Source: Hyphomicrobiales bacterium
GTDB taxonomy: Bacteria; Pseudomonadota; Alphaproteobacteria; Rhizobiales; Rhizobiaceae
Assembly: GCA_900468285.1 (NCBI GenBank)
Contig: UBTF01000004.1
Coordinates: forward strand, 1-64,000
DNA length: 64,000 bases
Reading direction: 5' to 3'
Below the pieces are notes generated by a model that was given only the letters and a program-made list of their open reading frames with translations, had not been told where the DNA came from and made no database searches. Made by a program: the position numbers and the translations under genes. The number at the start of each line of letters is the position of its first letter. Position 1 is the stretch's first letter. This document shows, piece after piece, positions 63,350 through 64,000 of this stretch.

Positions 63350-64000
63350 ATGCCCATACCCAGAGCGGCGAAGACCCAGAAGCGGACGCGCATACAGGAA
63401 GAGAAGGAAGAGGCGATCCTGGAAGCGGCGCTGGATGTCTTTTCGGCTCACGGCTTTCGTGGCACGACCATCGATCAGATCGCCGAGGTTGTGGGAATGT
63501 CGAAGCCCAACGTTCTCTATTACTTCCGAACCAAGGAAGCGATGCACAGGGCATTGATCGAGCGTGTGCTGTACACTTGGCTAGACCCGTTGCGGGCCTT
63601 TGACGCTGACGGTGACCCGGAGAGCGAAATCCGCTCCTATATCCGGCGCAAGCTTGAAATGGCCAGGGATTATCCGCGCGAAAGCCGTTTGTTCGCCAAT
63701 GAAATCCTGCAGGGCGCACCGCATGTCGAGGATGAGTTGAAAGGACCTTTGAAGGAACTGGTGGATGAAAAGGCGGGCGTGATCCGCAGTTGGGCGAAAT
63801 CTGGCCGGATGGCGCCTTGCGATCCCTATCACCTCATTTTCTCGATATGGGCGACGACTCAGCACTATGCCGATTTCGATGTTCAGGTGCGGGCCGTGCT
63901 GGGCGACAATGCCGGAGAAGGCCGTTTTGAGGATGCCGCCCGCTTTCTGGAACAGCTCTTCATGGGCGGACTGGGGATATTTTCCCCGCAATCCAAAAAA
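63350..64000 (+). CDS. rutR: RutR-like TetR-family regulator (cut by window end)
   Basis: 217 codons are open to the last base, so the stop is just outside. The N-terminal helix-turn-helix is GTTIDQIAEVVGMSKPNVLYYFRTKEAMH. The ligand domain strongly resembles E. coli RutR as I recall it: RDYPRESRLFANEILQGAPHVEDEL, LIFSIWATTQHYADFDVQVRAVLG. RutR of E. coli binds uracil/thymine and controls pyrimidine catabolism and purine/pyrimidine genes. A matching palindrome lies upstream. It is divergent from the efflux operon, which it may also control. Confidence 0.8.
   Translation, partial: MPIPRAAKTQKRTRIQEEKEEAILEAALDVFSAHGFRGTTIDQIAEVVGMSKPNVLYYFRTKEAMHRALIERVLYTWLDPLRAFDADGDPESEIRSYIRRKLEMARDYPRESRLFANEILQGAPHVEDELKGPLKELVDEKAGVIRSWAKSGRMAPCDPYHLIFSIWATTQHYADFDVQVRAVLGDNAGEGRFEDAARFLEQLFMGGLGIFSPQSKK

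Noticed and set aside
1-64000. CRISPR array, insertion sequence, integron, tRNA or rRNA genes
   Set aside because: No regularly spaced repeats, transposase-like translations, cloverleaf-like sequences or rRNA motifs were seen.

Overview
The window reads as chromosomal DNA of an Agrobacterium/Rhizobium-group alphaproteobacterium. Support for this: a CtrA-ChpT-SciP-EipA cell-cycle cluster, clustered GANTC (CcrM) sites at ctrA, a class II (eukaryotic-type) glutamine synthetase with a DUF2735 gene beside it, an alphaproteobacterial RpoH, and hmuTUV haem uptake genes. I see no phage, insertion sequence, tRNA, rRNA or CRISPR array. Base composition and codon use look even throughout.

Layout. 1-5.6 kb: end of a small secreted protein gene, purU, then haem handling (hutX and an IsdG-like monooxygenase, divergent from hmuTUV). 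5.7-11.8 kb: gloA-like and ung, a DUF2218/siderophore-interacting fusion, an MhqO/MhqD-like dioxygenase-hydrolase pair, a lipoprotein transglycosylase and a TrmH-type methyltransferase. 11.8-18.9 kb: RluD-type pseudouridine synthase, rpoH, a large acidic membrane protein, purA and a DMT exporter. 18.9-24.9 kb: cell-cycle block of a coiled-coil membrane protein, eipA, chpT, a GNAT, ctrA, a FliJ-like protein and sciP. 25.2-34.9 kb: DUF2793 protein, cysQ, branched-chain amino acid ABC system livHMGF-DUF6867-livK, a polysaccharide deacetylase and small genes. 34.9-41.3 kb: a LuxR-type response regulator and a remarkable transporter-histidine kinase hybrid, an SDR, and glnII with a sigma-54 promoter. 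41.8-57.2 kb: urea economy, with urtABCDE (urea ABC importer) followed by urease genes ureD-A-B-C and ureE-F-G, interspersed with DUF1272, LprI-like, peroxiredoxin and diguanylate cyclase genes. 57.3-64 kb: a Crp/Fnr regulator with an anaerobox, an RND efflux pair, and a RutR-like TetR regulator cut by the window end.

How it fits together. A large part of the right half is nitrogen acquisition: UrtABCDE imports urea, urease releases ammonia, and GlnII assimilates it under a promoter of NtrC/RpoN type. Beside it sits a protein that joins an NCS1 (purine/pyrimidine/hydantoin/allantoin-type) permease, a Cys-rich cluster, a histidine kinase and a receiver. It is translationally coupled to a LuxR-type response regulator. 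A RutR-like regulator with a good RutR-type palindrome lies at the right edge. I infer, without proof, that the kinase senses a nucleobase-like or ureide nitrogen compound. This two-gene module is my main candidate for a poorly described system.

Limits. Functions come from reading translations and remembered family motifs; no database search was possible. Start codons were chosen by ribosome-binding sites and family length and may be off by a few codons.
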